A stretch of DNA of 64,000 nt from Bifidobacterium polysaccharolyticum (GTDB lineage: Bacteria; Actinomycetota; Actinomycetes; Actinomycetales; Bifidobacteriaceae), in assembly GCF_016101585.1 (NCBI RefSeq), contig NZ_JACFQG010000001.1, forward strand, positions 248,001 through 312,000. The letters run 5' to 3'. Positions 12,278 through 20,229 of the stretch are shown here, piece by piece. The notes below the pieces were generated by a model. That model made no database searches. It was not told where the DNA came from and saw nothing but the letters and a program-made list of their open reading frames with translations. The first letter of the stretch is position 1, and each line of letters starts with the position of its first letter. Position numbers and translations under genes: made by a program.

Positions 12278-13173
12278 CGATGACGACGGAAAAACCGCCC
12301 TTCGCAGGCTTCGAGGTACTGCTAATAACGGGAATGTCCGGCGCAGGCCGCACCCGTGCTGCCGACTCCATGGAGGACATGGGCTGGTATGTGGTTGACA
12401 ACATGCCCCCGCGTCTGCTTGTACCCCTGGTCGACATGATGACCTCCGCCGGAAGCTCCCTGCACCGCCTAGCTGCCGTTATCGACGTCCGTTCCCGCTC
12501 CTACTTCGACGACCTGTCGGCTGTGCTCAGCCATCTGGACGACCTGGGCGTGCGCTGCCGCATCCTCTTTCTGGATGCCTCTGACCAGGTTCTGGTCAAG
12601 CGTTATGAGTCCGTCCGCCGACCCCACCCCTTGCAGGGCTCCGGTCGCCTGATCGACGGCATCCACGAGGAGCGCCGCCTACTTGGTGGTCTCAAGGAGC
12701 GTGCCGACATGGTCATCGACACCTCCAATCTGAGCATCCATCAGCTCTCTACTCGCCTGTATGAAATGGTTCTGGGCTCCGGCCCGACCACAGTGGGCGT
12801 TCACATCATGAGCTTCGGATTCAAGTACGGCTTGCCCATCGATGCCGACTTCGTAGCGGATGTGCGCTTCCTGCCCAACCCCTACTGGGTCCCCGAGCTG
12901 CGGGACCTGAACGGCCATGACGGCCCGGTCCGTGACTATGTGATGGCCAGCAAGGGTGCCAAAGAGTTTCTGGATGCCTACACCACCGCCATCTTGACCG
13001 CACTCAGCGGCTATGCGCGTGAAGACAAACACTATGTGACCATCGCCTTTGGCTGTACTGGCGGACAGCACCGCTCAGTGGCCATGGCCGACGCTCTGGC
13101 CGCCCGTTTGCGGTCCCGGGGAATGGAGGTGACCGTCTCGGCCCGCGAGCTGCCGCACCGTCCCCGCGGATAG
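12274..13173 (+). CDS. rapZ: RapZ/YvcJ family nucleotide-binding protein
   Basis: A 299-residue RapZ/YvcJ protein. In E. coli RapZ is an RNase E adapter controlling GlmS; in Gram-positives the role is less defined. The N-terminal P-loop reads GMSGAGRTRA, with arginine where the catalytic lysine of Walker A would be; this substitution is shared by actinobacterial members as I recall. The family block ALEDMGWYVVDNLP is represented as SMEDMGWYVVDNMP, and the C-terminal hallmark is IAFGCTGGQHRSV. It sits between aroE (overlap) and whiA, the conserved rapZ-whiA neighbourhood; the gluconeogenesis factor gene yvcK, often between them, is absent here. Confidence 0.9.
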   Translation: MTMTTEKPPFAGFEVLLITGMSGAGRTRAADSMEDMGWYVVDNMPPRLLVPLVDMMTSAGSSLHRLAAVIDVRSRSYFDDLSAVLSHLDDLGVRCRILFLDASDQVLVKRYESVRRPHPLQGSGRLIDGIHEERRLLGGLKERADMVIDTSNLSIHQLSTRLYEMVLGSGPTTVGVHIMSFGFKYGLPIDADFVADVRFLPNPYWVPELRDLNGHDGPVRDYVMASKGAKEFLDAYTTAILTALSGYAREDKHYVTIAFGCTGGQHRSVAMADALAARLRSRGMEVTVSARELPHRPRG

Positions 13174-13293
13174 CCAAAGGCGCAATTTGTCCAAGATATT
13201 CGATATCACAGTAATCCGGTGGTCGGCACGGCAGGTGTGTCGTGTGGCCAAGAAGTATTCATTTTTCAGTATTTTTTCGTAGGAGGACGGCTC

Positions 13294-14253
13294 TTGGCCC
13301 TACTTGATGATGTCAAAAGCGAGCTGGCCGCGATTGACAACGAACCCCCCTCTGCCAAGAAAGCACAATCGGCGGCCATGATCCGCTTCGGTGGCGGTCT
13401 GCACATCATTCAGCGTCACATTGTGGTGGAAGCGCAATTCGACTCCCTGCCAGCAGCGCAGTGGTTGCAGAACACCATCAGGGACGTCTACGGCCATGAT
13501 TCAGATCTGATCCAGGTCAAGCGGCAGGCCCCCACCGGCAACCTGACCCGCTACTCGGTCCGCGTGCTGCGGGCAGGCGGTGCCCTGGCCCTGCAGACCG
13601 GACTGCTGGACCGTCGCAAGCACCCGGTTCGTGGTCTTCCCGCCGACATCGTCTCGGGCAATATCGCCCAGGTCAAGGCCGCCTGGCGAGGGGCCTTCCT
13701 GGCCCATGGCGAGCTGTCCGACCCGGGCAAGGCCTCCTATCTAGAGATTGTCTGCCCCGGATCCGAGGCCGCCTTGGCCCTGGTAGGCGCCGCCCGCCGT
13801 CTGGGCATCAACGCCAAGGCCCGCCAGGTGCGCAGCTCCGAGCGCGTCACCCTGCGTGACCCGGATGTGATCGAGCGCATGCTCAACCTGATGGGCGCCC
13901 CCAAGTCCTCCAGGGAGTGGACCGGCAAGCGCAGCGACGGTGAATCCCGCGGTAAGGCCAATCGCCTGGCGAACTTCGACGATGCCAACATGCGCCGCTC
14001 TGCCAAGGCAGCCGTGGAGGCCAGTGCCAAGGTCACCAAGGCCTTCGAAATTCTGGGCGACGACATCCCCGAGAATCTGCGTGCGGCCGGCCAGCTTCGT
14101 CTGGACCATCGTGAGGCCTCCCTTGAAGAGCTGGGCCGCCTGGCCGATCCACCGGTCACCAAAGACGCCATCGCCGGACGCATCCGCCGTCTGCTGCAGC
14201 TGGCCACCAAGGTCGAAAAGAAGAGGACCGAGGAACAGACCAAACAAGAGTGA
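13294..14253 (+). CDS. whiA: WhiA family DNA-binding regulator
   Basis: A 319-residue WhiA protein: an N-terminal LAGLIDADG-like fold (without nuclease activity in this family) and a C-terminal helix-turn-helix near residues 225-300. In Streptomyces WhiA controls sporulation and division; in non-sporulating Gram-positives it affects cell division and chromosome segregation. The start is TTG 13294, which has a perfect AGGAGG at 13281-13286 and gives the family N-terminus [14 protein letters not shown] longer open frame begins at 13219 but lacks a ribosome site. It follows rapZ by about 120 bases and precedes pgk. Confidence 0.92.
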   Translation: MALLDDVKSELAAIDNEPPSAKKAQSAAMIRFGGGLHIIQRHIVVEAQFDSLPAAQWLQNTIRDVYGHDSDLIQVKRQAPTGNLTRYSVRVLRAGGALALQTGLLDRRKHPVRGLPADIVSGNIAQVKAAWRGAFLAHGELSDPGKASYLEIVCPGSEAALALVGAARRLGINAKARQVRSSERVTLRDPDVIERMLNLMGAPKSSREWTGKRSDGESRGKANRLANFDDANMRRSAKAAVEASAKVTKAFEILGDDIPENLRAAGQLRLDHREASLEELGRLADPPVTKDAIAGRIRRLLQLATKVEKKRTEEQTKQE

Positions 14254-14332
14254 GATAGCTCACACAGGTCGGTCTGCCTGAGTACCATGGCAGGGGAGCG
14301 GGCGCATGGACCCGCAGTCAGAAAGGATACGC

Positions 14333-15529
14333 ATGAAAACACTGAAGAGCCTCGGTGATCTCAAGGGCAAGCGCGTGCTCGTCCGCGCGGACTTCAACGT
14401 GCCGCTGGACGGCACCACTATTACAGACGACGGCCGCATACGCGCAGCCTTGCCAACCATCGAGCAGCTTCGTGGCCAGGGCGCCAAGGTTATCCTCATG
14501 GCCCACCTGGGTCGCCCCAAGGGCAAGGTCGTTCCCGAGCTGAGTCTGGCACCTGTGGCCGACCGCCTGGGCGAGCTGCTGGGCGTGCAGGTTCCTCTGG
14601 CGGAGGACACCTACGGTCCCGATGCTCATGCCAAGGTGGCTGCCATGAACGACGGCGATGTGGTCCTGCTGCAGAACGTGCGCTACAACCCCGAGGAGAC
14701 CAGCAAAGACGAGGCTGAGCGTGATGCCTACGCCCGCAAAATCGCCGACCTGGGCGATGTCTTCGTCTCCGACGGTTTCGGCGTGGTCCACCGCGCCCAG
14801 GGCTCCAACTACTCTGTGGCCAAGTTCCTGCCTTCTGCCGCAGGCCTGTTGGTCGAGAAGGAGGTCAAGGCCCTGTCCAAGGCGACCGAGAACCCCGAGC
14901 GGCCCTTCACTGTGGTCCTGGGCGGCTCCAAGGTCTCCGACAAGCTGGGCGTCATCGAGAACCTGCTCAGCAAGGCCGACCGTCTGGTCATCGGCGGCGG
15001 CATGGTCTTCACCTTCCTGAAGGCCGAGGGCTATGAGGTCGGCTCCTCCCTGCTGGAGGAGGATCAGGTCGATACTGTCAAGGGCTACATCGCCACTGCC
15101 CGTGAGAAGGGCGTGGAGCTGGTCCTGCCCACCGACATCGTGGTGGCTGACGAGTTCAAGGCGGATTCGCCTCACCAGGTAGTTCCTGCCGACGGCATCC
15201 CCGCAGACAAGATGGGTCTGGACATCGGTCCTGACTCCCAGAAGCTCTTCCACGACAAGATTGTGGACTCCAAGACCGTGGTCTGGAACGGGCCCATGGG
15301 CGTCTTCGAGTTCCCGGCATTCGCCGATGGCACCCGTGCTGTAGCTCAGGGCCTGGTCGATGCCACCAAGGCCGGAGCTTTCACCATCGTCGGCGGCGGC
15401 GACTCTGCCTCGGCCGTGCGCAACCTGGGCTTCCCTGAGGATGGCTTCTCGCACATTTCCACCGGCGGCGGCGCTTCTCTGGAATTCCTTGAGGGCAAGG
15501 AGCTTCCGGGTCTGAAGGTGCTGGAGTAA
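14333..15529 (+). CDS. pgk: Phosphoglycerate kinase
   Basis: Glycolytic enzyme forming ATP from 1,3-bisphosphoglycerate. The 398-residue protein starts with the family pattern [13 protein letters not shown], and contains [23 protein letters not shown] and the C-terminal nucleotide motif [13 protein letters not shown]. In bacterial Pgk the VSDGFG segment is usually DAFG, a change often seen in actinobacteria. ATG 14333 follows GAAAGGA; an upstream in-frame ATG at 14306 is less likely. Codon use is strongly biased to the preferred G/C-ending codons, as expected for a highly expressed gene. A 75-base gap with a hairpin separates it from tpiA. Confidence 0.96.
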   Translation: MKTLKSLGDLKGKRVLVRADFNVPLDGTTITDDGRIRAALPTIEQLRGQGAKVILMAHLGRPKGKVVPELSLAPVADRLGELLGVQVPLAEDTYGPDAHAKVAAMNDGDVVLLQNVRYNPEETSKDEAERDAYARKIADLGDVFVSDGFGVVHRAQGSNYSVAKFLPSAAGLLVEKEVKALSKATENPERPFTVVLGGSKVSDKLGVIENLLSKADRLVIGGGMVFTFLKAEGYEVGSSLLEEDQVDTVKGYIATAREKGVELVLPTDIVVADEFKADSPHQVVPADGIPADKMGLDIGPDSQKLFHDKIVDSKTVVWNGPMGVFEFPAFADGTRAVAQGLVDATKAGAFTIVGGGDSASAVRNLGFPEDGFSHISTGGGASLEFLEGKELPGLKVLE

Positions 15530-15546
15530 AATCGGCAAACAGACGG

Positions 15547-15591
15547 GCAATGCCGGGTCACCGGGTTTCGCATCCGGCAGCCCGGCATTGC
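15547..15591 (+). terminator. Hairpin between pgk and tpiA
   Basis: GCAATGCCGGG (15547-15557) pairs perfectly with CCCGGCATTGC (15581-15591) around a 23-base loop that holds a second CCGG pair. No T-run follows, so it may be a leaky terminator or an mRNA-stability element that lets pgk be expressed above tpiA-secG. Confidence 0.55.
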
Positions 15592-15619
15592 TGTTGTTGC
15601 GCGGATGGAAAGGTCTGGT

Positions 15620-16402
15620 ATGGCACGCATTCCCCTGGTGGCCGGCAATTGGAAGATGAACTTCGACCACCTGGAAGCCACCTATTTCGTGCAGAAGCTG
15701 GCCTGGCTCCTGCGCGACGCCCACTTCGACCGCAGGCGCTGCCAGGTGGCTCTTATGCCCGCTTTCACTGCCCTGCGTTCCGTCCAGGTGCTTGTGGAGG
15801 CCGACAACCTGCCAATTGAATATGGGGCCCAGGCTGTTTCCGTTACCACCCAAGGCGCCTTCACCGGGGATGTGTCCGCGGACATGCTGGCCCAGCTGGG
15901 CTGCAGCTACGTCATTGTGGGCCACTCCGAGCGGCGCAAGTACCATCCAGAGGACGATGCCAACATTGTCGACCAGGTCCGTGCCGTACTGGCTGCGGAC
16001 ATGAAACCCATCCTATGTGTGGGGGAGAGCTACGAGGAGCGCCGCCAGGGCATCCAGCTGGACTTCGCCGTGGGCCAAGTCAACGACGTCACCCGCGACT
16101 TGGCCAAGGAGGACATGGCCAACCTGATTGTGGCCTATGAACCAGTCTGGGCCATCGGCACCGGCATGGTGGCCACTCCGGACACCGCCCAGCAGGCCGC
16201 TCGTGCCATCCGCGACCACATCTCAAGCAAATTTGGAGACCCAGCCGGCCAGTCCGTGCGCATCCTCTACGGCGGCTCGGTCACCTCCAAGAACGCCTCC
16301 CAGATGATCAGCCAGCCGGACGTGGACGGCTTTCTGGTGGGCGGCGCCTCCCTGGATGTGGAGGAGTTCGCACGAATCGTGAGACTGGCCGCCAAGGGCT
16401 GA
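15620..16402 (+). CDS. tpiA: Triosephosphate isomerase
   Basis: Interconverts dihydroxyacetone phosphate and glyceraldehyde 3-phosphate. The 260-residue protein has all catalytic signatures: GNWKMN (Asn and Lys), VGHSERR (His), and AYEPVWAIGTG (Glu), with the phosphate-gripping YGGSV and FLVGGASL near the end. ATG 15620 is preceded by GGAAAGG and gives the standard N-terminus ARIPLVAGNWKMN; ATG 15605 is an upstream alternative. It lies between pgk and secG in the conserved actinobacterial order. Confidence 0.96.
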   Translation: MARIPLVAGNWKMNFDHLEATYFVQKLAWLLRDAHFDRRRCQVALMPAFTALRSVQVLVEADNLPIEYGAQAVSVTTQGAFTGDVSADMLAQLGCSYVIVGHSERRKYHPEDDANIVDQVRAVLAADMKPILCVGESYEERRQGIQLDFAVGQVNDVTRDLAKEDMANLIVAYEPVWAIGTGMVATPDTAQQAARAIRDHISSKFGDPAGQSVRILYGGSVTSKNASQMISQPDVDGFLVGGASLDVEEFARIVRLAAKG

Positions 16403-16462
16403 TGCGTTTTTCGCCGGGTATCTGTATACTTGTTCCCAGTTCCTTACATGGAGGTATATGCC

Positions 16463-16711
16463 GTGACCATTGTCAAGATTGTGCTCGAAGTCGTTGTGAT
16501 TCTTGCAAGCGTGCTGCTAACCATGCTGATTCTATTGCACAAGGGCAAGGGCGGCGGCCTGTCCGATATGTTCGGCGGCGGAATCGGCTCCAACGCTGGC
16601 ACCTCGGGTGCAGCCGAGAAGAACCTGAACCGTCTAACCATTATTGTGGCTCTGATCTGGGTGGCCATCATCATAGCTCTGGACCTCATTTCCAAGTACA
16701 AGCTGGCCTGA
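16463..16711 (+). CDS. secG: Preprotein translocase subunit SecG
   Basis: Small accessory subunit of the SecYEG channel. The 82-residue protein has two membrane segments (about residues 3-23 and 56-76) joined by a glycine-rich loop containing GKGGGLSDMFGGG, the SecG hallmark. The start is GTG 16463 with GGAGG at 16450-16454, eight bases upstream; an in-frame TTG at 16430 lies before that ribosome site and is not the start. It ends the pgk-tpiA-secG group and is followed by a clear intrinsic terminator. Confidence 0.93.
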   Translation: MTIVKIVLEVVVILASVLLTMLILLHKGKGGGLSDMFGGGIGSNAGTSGAAEKNLNRLTIIVALIWVAIIIALDLISKYKLA

Positions 16712-16739
16712 TTCCAGCAACCAATACCTGAAATACCTG

Positions 16740-16764
16740 ACCCCGGCATCAACCGGGGTTTTCC
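16740..16764 (+). terminator. Intrinsic terminator after secG
   Basis: ACCCCGG (16740-16746) pairs with CCGGGGT (16753-16759) around a six-base loop and is followed by TTTT. It closes the pgk-tpiA-secG unit. Confidence 0.85.
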
Positions 16765-17074
16765 ATATCTGGATGATTTTTCCCTTATAGCTGTTGGTCA
16801 TGCCGACCTACCAGCGCCTTTGACATCCTATTTTGCATGCCACTTTATCGTGATTCTATATGGATGTCTTATACACGAGGTCTGTACACAAGACCTGTTT
16901 TCTTCATCGATAGTGCAAGGCTCATAGTCCTTGACTATTACCACAATATGTCATTCACAATGCACCGATAATCCAACGATTCAGCCTCTTGGCCTATAGA
17001 GTGAGTAAGGGTGTGCCGGATGAACGGCACATCACACAATGTCGTGCAAGCTAAGCAAGCGAAAGGATGTGCTC
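16765..17074 (+). promoter_or_regulatory. 310-base leader upstream of the heme genes
   Basis: No gene is visible. TTGACA at about 16819 and TTGACT at 16931-16936 are candidate -35 boxes. Two hairpins occur: AGGTCT/AGACCT (16878-16896) followed by GTTTTCTT, which looks like a terminator or attenuator, and GTGCCG/CGGCAC (17013-17030) close to the coding start. CACAAT is repeated at 16942 and 16956. The region is AT-richer than its surroundings. I see no match to a DtxR- or Fur-type iron box. Confidence 0.4.
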
Positions 17075-17833
17075 ATGGCTGAGCAAGCTGCACCGAGCCT
17101 GGAGGGCTGGTTCTGTCTCCACCTCTTCTGGAAAATCGATTGGGCTAAGTGGCGCCGAGTGCCGCAAGACGAACGCCAGGAATGCCTGGATGAGTTCAAG
17201 GCCCTTGCCACACAGCTGGACACAGTCCAGTCCCAGGGCCAGGGAAGCCACTACTGGTGCCGGGTCAATGGGCAAAAGGCCGACCTGGGCCTAATGGTCC
17301 TCAGGGAGACACTGGACCAGCTCCAGGAGGTCGAGACCTCCCTAGAGAAGCTGCGCATCTCCGATTATTTGGAGCCGACCATCTCCTATGTGTCAGTCAC
17401 CGAGGTAGGCCTCTACTCGGGCAAGCCGACCACGGACCGCGGCTGGTCCTACGTCAACGCCAGCCTGCATCCCAAGACGCCCGACAAGCCCTATATCTGC
17501 TTCTATCCCATGTCGAAGACCCGAGTTCCAGGTGCCAACTGGTACACGCTGCCCTACGACCAGCGCAAGGCCTACATGCACGACCATGGCAAAATCGGCC
17601 GTTCCTACGCCGGTAAGGTCTCCATCATCCTGACAGGCTCCATCGGCCTGGACGACTACGAGTGGGGCGTCACCCTCTTCGCCGACGATCCTGTTCAATT
17701 CAAGAAGATCGTCACCGAAATGCGCTTCATCGAAGCCAGCTCCATCTACGGCGAATTCCCCTACTTTCTGGTAGGCACCCAGGCTGATCCTGAGCGCATT
17801 GACAAGCTGCTCACGGACCAGTTGGGACAGTAA
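17075..17833 (+). CDS. hemQ: Coproheme decarboxylase (HemQ/ChdC), Firmicutes-like type
   Basis: Last enzyme of the coproporphyrin-dependent heme route: converts coproheme III to heme b with peroxide. The 252-residue protein carries YPMSKTR and NWYTLP. Counting from ATG 17075, Tyr144, Met146 and His171 align by constant offset with the catalytic Tyr147, Met149 and the heme-ligand His174 of Listeria ChdC, as I recall that numbering. The position of its distal Gln187 is Ile184 here. The motifs GWFCLH and GLDDYEWGVTLF match Firmicutes enzymes rather than the usual actinobacterial form. AAAGGA precedes the start. Only four bases separate it from the MFS gene, so it heads a three-gene operon. Confidence 0.92.
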   Translation: MAEQAAPSLEGWFCLHLFWKIDWAKWRRVPQDERQECLDEFKALATQLDTVQSQGQGSHYWCRVNGQKADLGLMVLRETLDQLQEVETSLEKLRISDYLEPTISYVSVTEVGLYSGKPTTDRGWSYVNASLHPKTPDKPYICFYPMSKTRVPGANWYTLPYDQRKAYMHDHGKIGRSYAGKVSIILTGSIGLDDYEWGVTLFADDPVQFKKIVTEMRFIEASSIYGEFPYFLVGTQADPERIDKLLTDQLGQ

Positions 17834-17837
17834 CACC

Positions 17838-19235
17838 ATGTCGACAAGAGAGAGAAGATCGATCCTTTCCACGCCCGTATGGTTCTTCATGGTCATCGTC
17901 TTCATCACCCAGCTGGATGGGGGAGCGGTGCCGACCATGCTGCCGTCCATCACACGGACCTTCGGCCTGACCACCATGGGCTCCTCCTGGGTGGTGGGCC
18001 TGTACACCCTGGGTCTGGTGGTGGGCACTCCCATCACCTCCAACCTCTCCGACGCCCACGGGACCAGGAAGGTCTTCCTCTGGGAGCTGGCCTTCTGGTT
18101 TCTTGGATGTCTGATGACGGCGGTCTCGCCCAACTATGCGGTCATGCTGCTGGGCCGGTTCATCCAGTCTCTGGGAGACAGCGGCATCATGGTCCTGTCC
18201 ATGAACGTTCTTCTGCAACGCGCCCGCAGAAACAACCAGGGCAGGAAGGTCTCCACGGTGGGCATCATAGCCGGTCTATCCGCCATGGTCAGCCCGGTCC
18301 TGTCTGGCGTGCTCCTGGGCATCACCCACGGTTGGCGGGCCTACTACTTCCTGATGCTGCCCTTCCTGGCCGTTTTGTTCATCCTGTCCTTGTTCATGAT
18401 GGGTGACTCACAAACCGACCGCGCCTGGAAGACCGACTACCTTGGCCTGGGCTCCTTCAGCATCGCTCTGGCCCTGCTGATGGTAGCGATCACCTTCCTC
18501 CAGTACGGAACCACCTACTTGGCCCTGATCATTGGGTGCCTCCTGGTCGCAGTGGTGGCCGGCGTGATCTTCCTGGTGCATGAGCGGAATCTGGACGGTT
18601 CAAAGGAAACCATGCCCTTCCTGCCCATCCACCTGCTGAAGCTGCCCTCCTACGGGCTCACCCTGCTGCTGGGGACGCTGGGAGGCATGTTCTTCTCCCT
18701 CTTCGTCTACATTCCAACCTATGTCCACTCTGTCTTCGGGCTTCCGGTCCGCTCGGCCGGCATGGTCATGGTCGGTGTCGGGCTCGGCTCTGTGGTCGGA
18801 TCCTGGCTGGGCGGGCTCCTGGTCGACAAGTTCGGCTACCGGACCACGCTCGTCTTCTCCTCATCGCTGATAGGCCTGATGGCCCTGATGATCACCCTGA
18901 CCCTGCACAACCTGCAGCTCTTCATGGTCCTGTCCTTCCTGATGGGGGTGGGCATGGGCTCCATGATGTCCTCGCCGCTCCAAGTCATCGCCGGAAGGCT
19001 GGCCGGTCCCGAGAACCGCATGCAGGCCATCGGCGGGCTGTCGGCCTGCAAGAAGATCGGTACCACCATCGCCCCACTGCTCTTCGCCTCGTCTATTGAA
19101 CTGGGCAAGGTGGGCGGACAGGCCGGACTGGCATCCTACAGGAACATGTTCCTGGTTGTCATCGTCATAACCTTGGTCAACATCGGCCTGACTTATTGCA
19201 TTCCATTTTCACAGAAAGGAGTTGCTAATGACTGA
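17838..19235 (+). CDS. MFS transporter, 14-helix drug/proton antiporter type, within the heme operon
   Basis: A 465-residue major facilitator with about 14 hydrophobic segments, the EmrB/QacA (DHA2) arrangement. Motif A is present as SNLSDAHGTRKVFLW, and motif C-like glycines occur in the fifth helix region (PVLSGVLLGITHGWRAYY). The family is mostly known for proton-driven export. Its place between two heme enzymes, starting four bases after hemQ and overlapping hemH by eight bases, argues that it handles a porphyrin, heme or iron ligand. Import of coproporphyrin and export of excess porphyrin both fit; direction cannot be read from sequence. ATG 17838 is chosen; an earlier in-frame ATG lies inside hemQ. 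Confidence 0.82.
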   Translation: MSTRERRSILSTPVWFFMVIVFITQLDGGAVPTMLPSITRTFGLTTMGSSWVVGLYTLGLVVGTPITSNLSDAHGTRKVFLWELAFWFLGCLMTAVSPNYAVMLLGRFIQSLGDSGIMVLSMNVLLQRARRNNQGRKVSTVGIIAGLSAMVSPVLSGVLLGITHGWRAYYFLMLPFLAVLFILSLFMMGDSQTDRAWKTDYLGLGSFSIALALLMVAITFLQYGTTYLALIIGCLLVAVVAGVIFLVHERNLDGSKETMPFLPIHLLKLPSYGLTLLLGTLGGMFFSLFVYIPTYVHSVFGLPVRSAGMVMVGVGLGSVVGSWLGGLLVDKFGYRTTLVFSSSLIGLMALMITLTLHNLQLFMVLSFLMGVGMGSMMSSPLQVIAGRLAGPENRMQAIGGLSACKKIGTTIAPLLFASSIELGKVGGQAGLASYRNMFLVVIVITLVNIGLTYCIPFSQKGVAND

Positions 19236-20151
19236 ACCTACAGCAGTCCTCCTCATGGCTTACGGCACCCCCTATCAGGAGTCCGATATCTTGGGGTACT
19301 ACACCAACATCCGTCATGGGCAGGAGCCGCCCAAGCCGCTCATGGATCAGCTGGTCGGCCGCTACAAGGCCATCGGTCTACCCTCACCTCTGGCCAGGAT
19401 CACCAGGGCACAGCGCGACGGTCTCCAGGTTGCGTTGGACAATGCCCATCCCGGTGCCTACAAGGTTTACGAAGGGCTGAAGTACATCGCCCCCTTCATC
19501 AAGGATGCGGTTGACCAGATTGCCGCCGATGGCATTACCAAGGTTATTGGCCTGCCTCTGGCCCCGCAGTACTCCTCCTATTCAAGCGAGGACTACCACA
19601 ACCGCGCCCGCAAGGCCATCGAGGCCCATCCGGGCATGAAATACCTGCCCGTGCGGTCCTGGTGGAACCACCAGGAGCTGATCCACTTCTGGAGCGACCA
19701 GCTGGTGGCCAAAAAGGATCTGATCGCCCGGCCGGATACCAAGGTGATCTTCAGTGCCCATTCCCTGCCCCTGCGCATCATCCAGGGAGGGGACCCCTAC
19801 AAGGATGAGGTCATCGGTCTGTCCAATGCCGTGGCTCAGGCCGCCGGCCTCAATGAGGACCAGTACGTGCTGGCCTGGCAGTCGGCAGGCCGTACCCAGG
19901 AACCCTGGATCGGCCCTGACTTCGTCAAGGTTGCCAAGGATCTGATCACCGAGAGCGGCATGAAGACCATCGTTTCCGCCTCCATCGGCTTCATCGCCGA
20001 CAACCTAGAGATCTGCTACGACGTGGACATGGAGCTGGCCAAAGCCATAGAATCCGCCGGCGGGACCCTGACCAGGCTGAACATGCCCAACGACAGCCCA
20101 GCCCTGATCGCCACCCTGCAGCAGGTGGTCGAGGAGACCAAGGCCGAGTAA
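19228..20151 (+). CDS. hemH: Coproporphyrin III ferrochelatase
   Basis: Inserts ferrous iron into coproporphyrin III (also called CpfC). The 307-residue protein keeps Tyr12 in AYGTP, catalytic His178 in FSAHSLP and Glu261 in the segment GFIADNLEICYDVD, matching Tyr13, His183 and Glu264 of the B. subtilis enzyme as I recall it. The N-terminal block with YYTNIRHG and RYKAIG is also of Bacillus type. The cysteine cluster that binds [2Fe-2S] in many actinobacterial ferrochelatases is absent. ATG 19228 follows AAAGGAG by six bases and overlaps the MFS gene by eight bases. A strong terminator follows. Its product is the substrate of the hemQ enzyme. Confidence 0.93.
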   Translation: MTEPTAVLLMAYGTPYQESDILGYYTNIRHGQEPPKPLMDQLVGRYKAIGLPSPLARITRAQRDGLQVALDNAHPGAYKVYEGLKYIAPFIKDAVDQIAADGITKVIGLPLAPQYSSYSSEDYHNRARKAIEAHPGMKYLPVRSWWNHQELIHFWSDQLVAKKDLIARPDTKVIFSAHSLPLRIIQGGDPYKDEVIGLSNAVAQAAGLNEDQYVLAWQSAGRTQEPWIGPDFVKVAKDLITESGMKTIVSASIGFIADNLEICYDVDMELAKAIESAGGTLTRLNMPNDSPALIATLQQVVEETKAE

Positions 20152-20160
20152 CTGATACCA

Positions 20161-20203
20161 ATTGTGCCCCGTCCGGTTCAAACCAGACGGGGCACAATCT
20201 TTT
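20161..20203. terminator. Bidirectional terminator between hemH and tal
   Basis: ATTGTGCCCCGTC (20161-20173) pairs perfectly with GACGGGGCACAAT (20186-20198) around a 12-base loop, followed by CTTTTAA on the plus strand. It lies between two convergent genes and can serve both. Confidence 0.9.
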
Positions 20204-20229
20204 AATAGCAGCGACTGACAGTCAGGCGC

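Noticed and set aside
12340-12375. Mutated, inactive Walker A in rapZ
   Set aside because: The arginine in place of lysine is, as I recall, usual in actinobacterial RapZ proteins, so it is a clade feature and not damage.
14318-15946. A 542-codon minus-strand frame opposite pgk and tpiA
   Set aside because: It is the antisense shadow of two highly expressed genes with extreme codon bias; no domain, no ribosome site.
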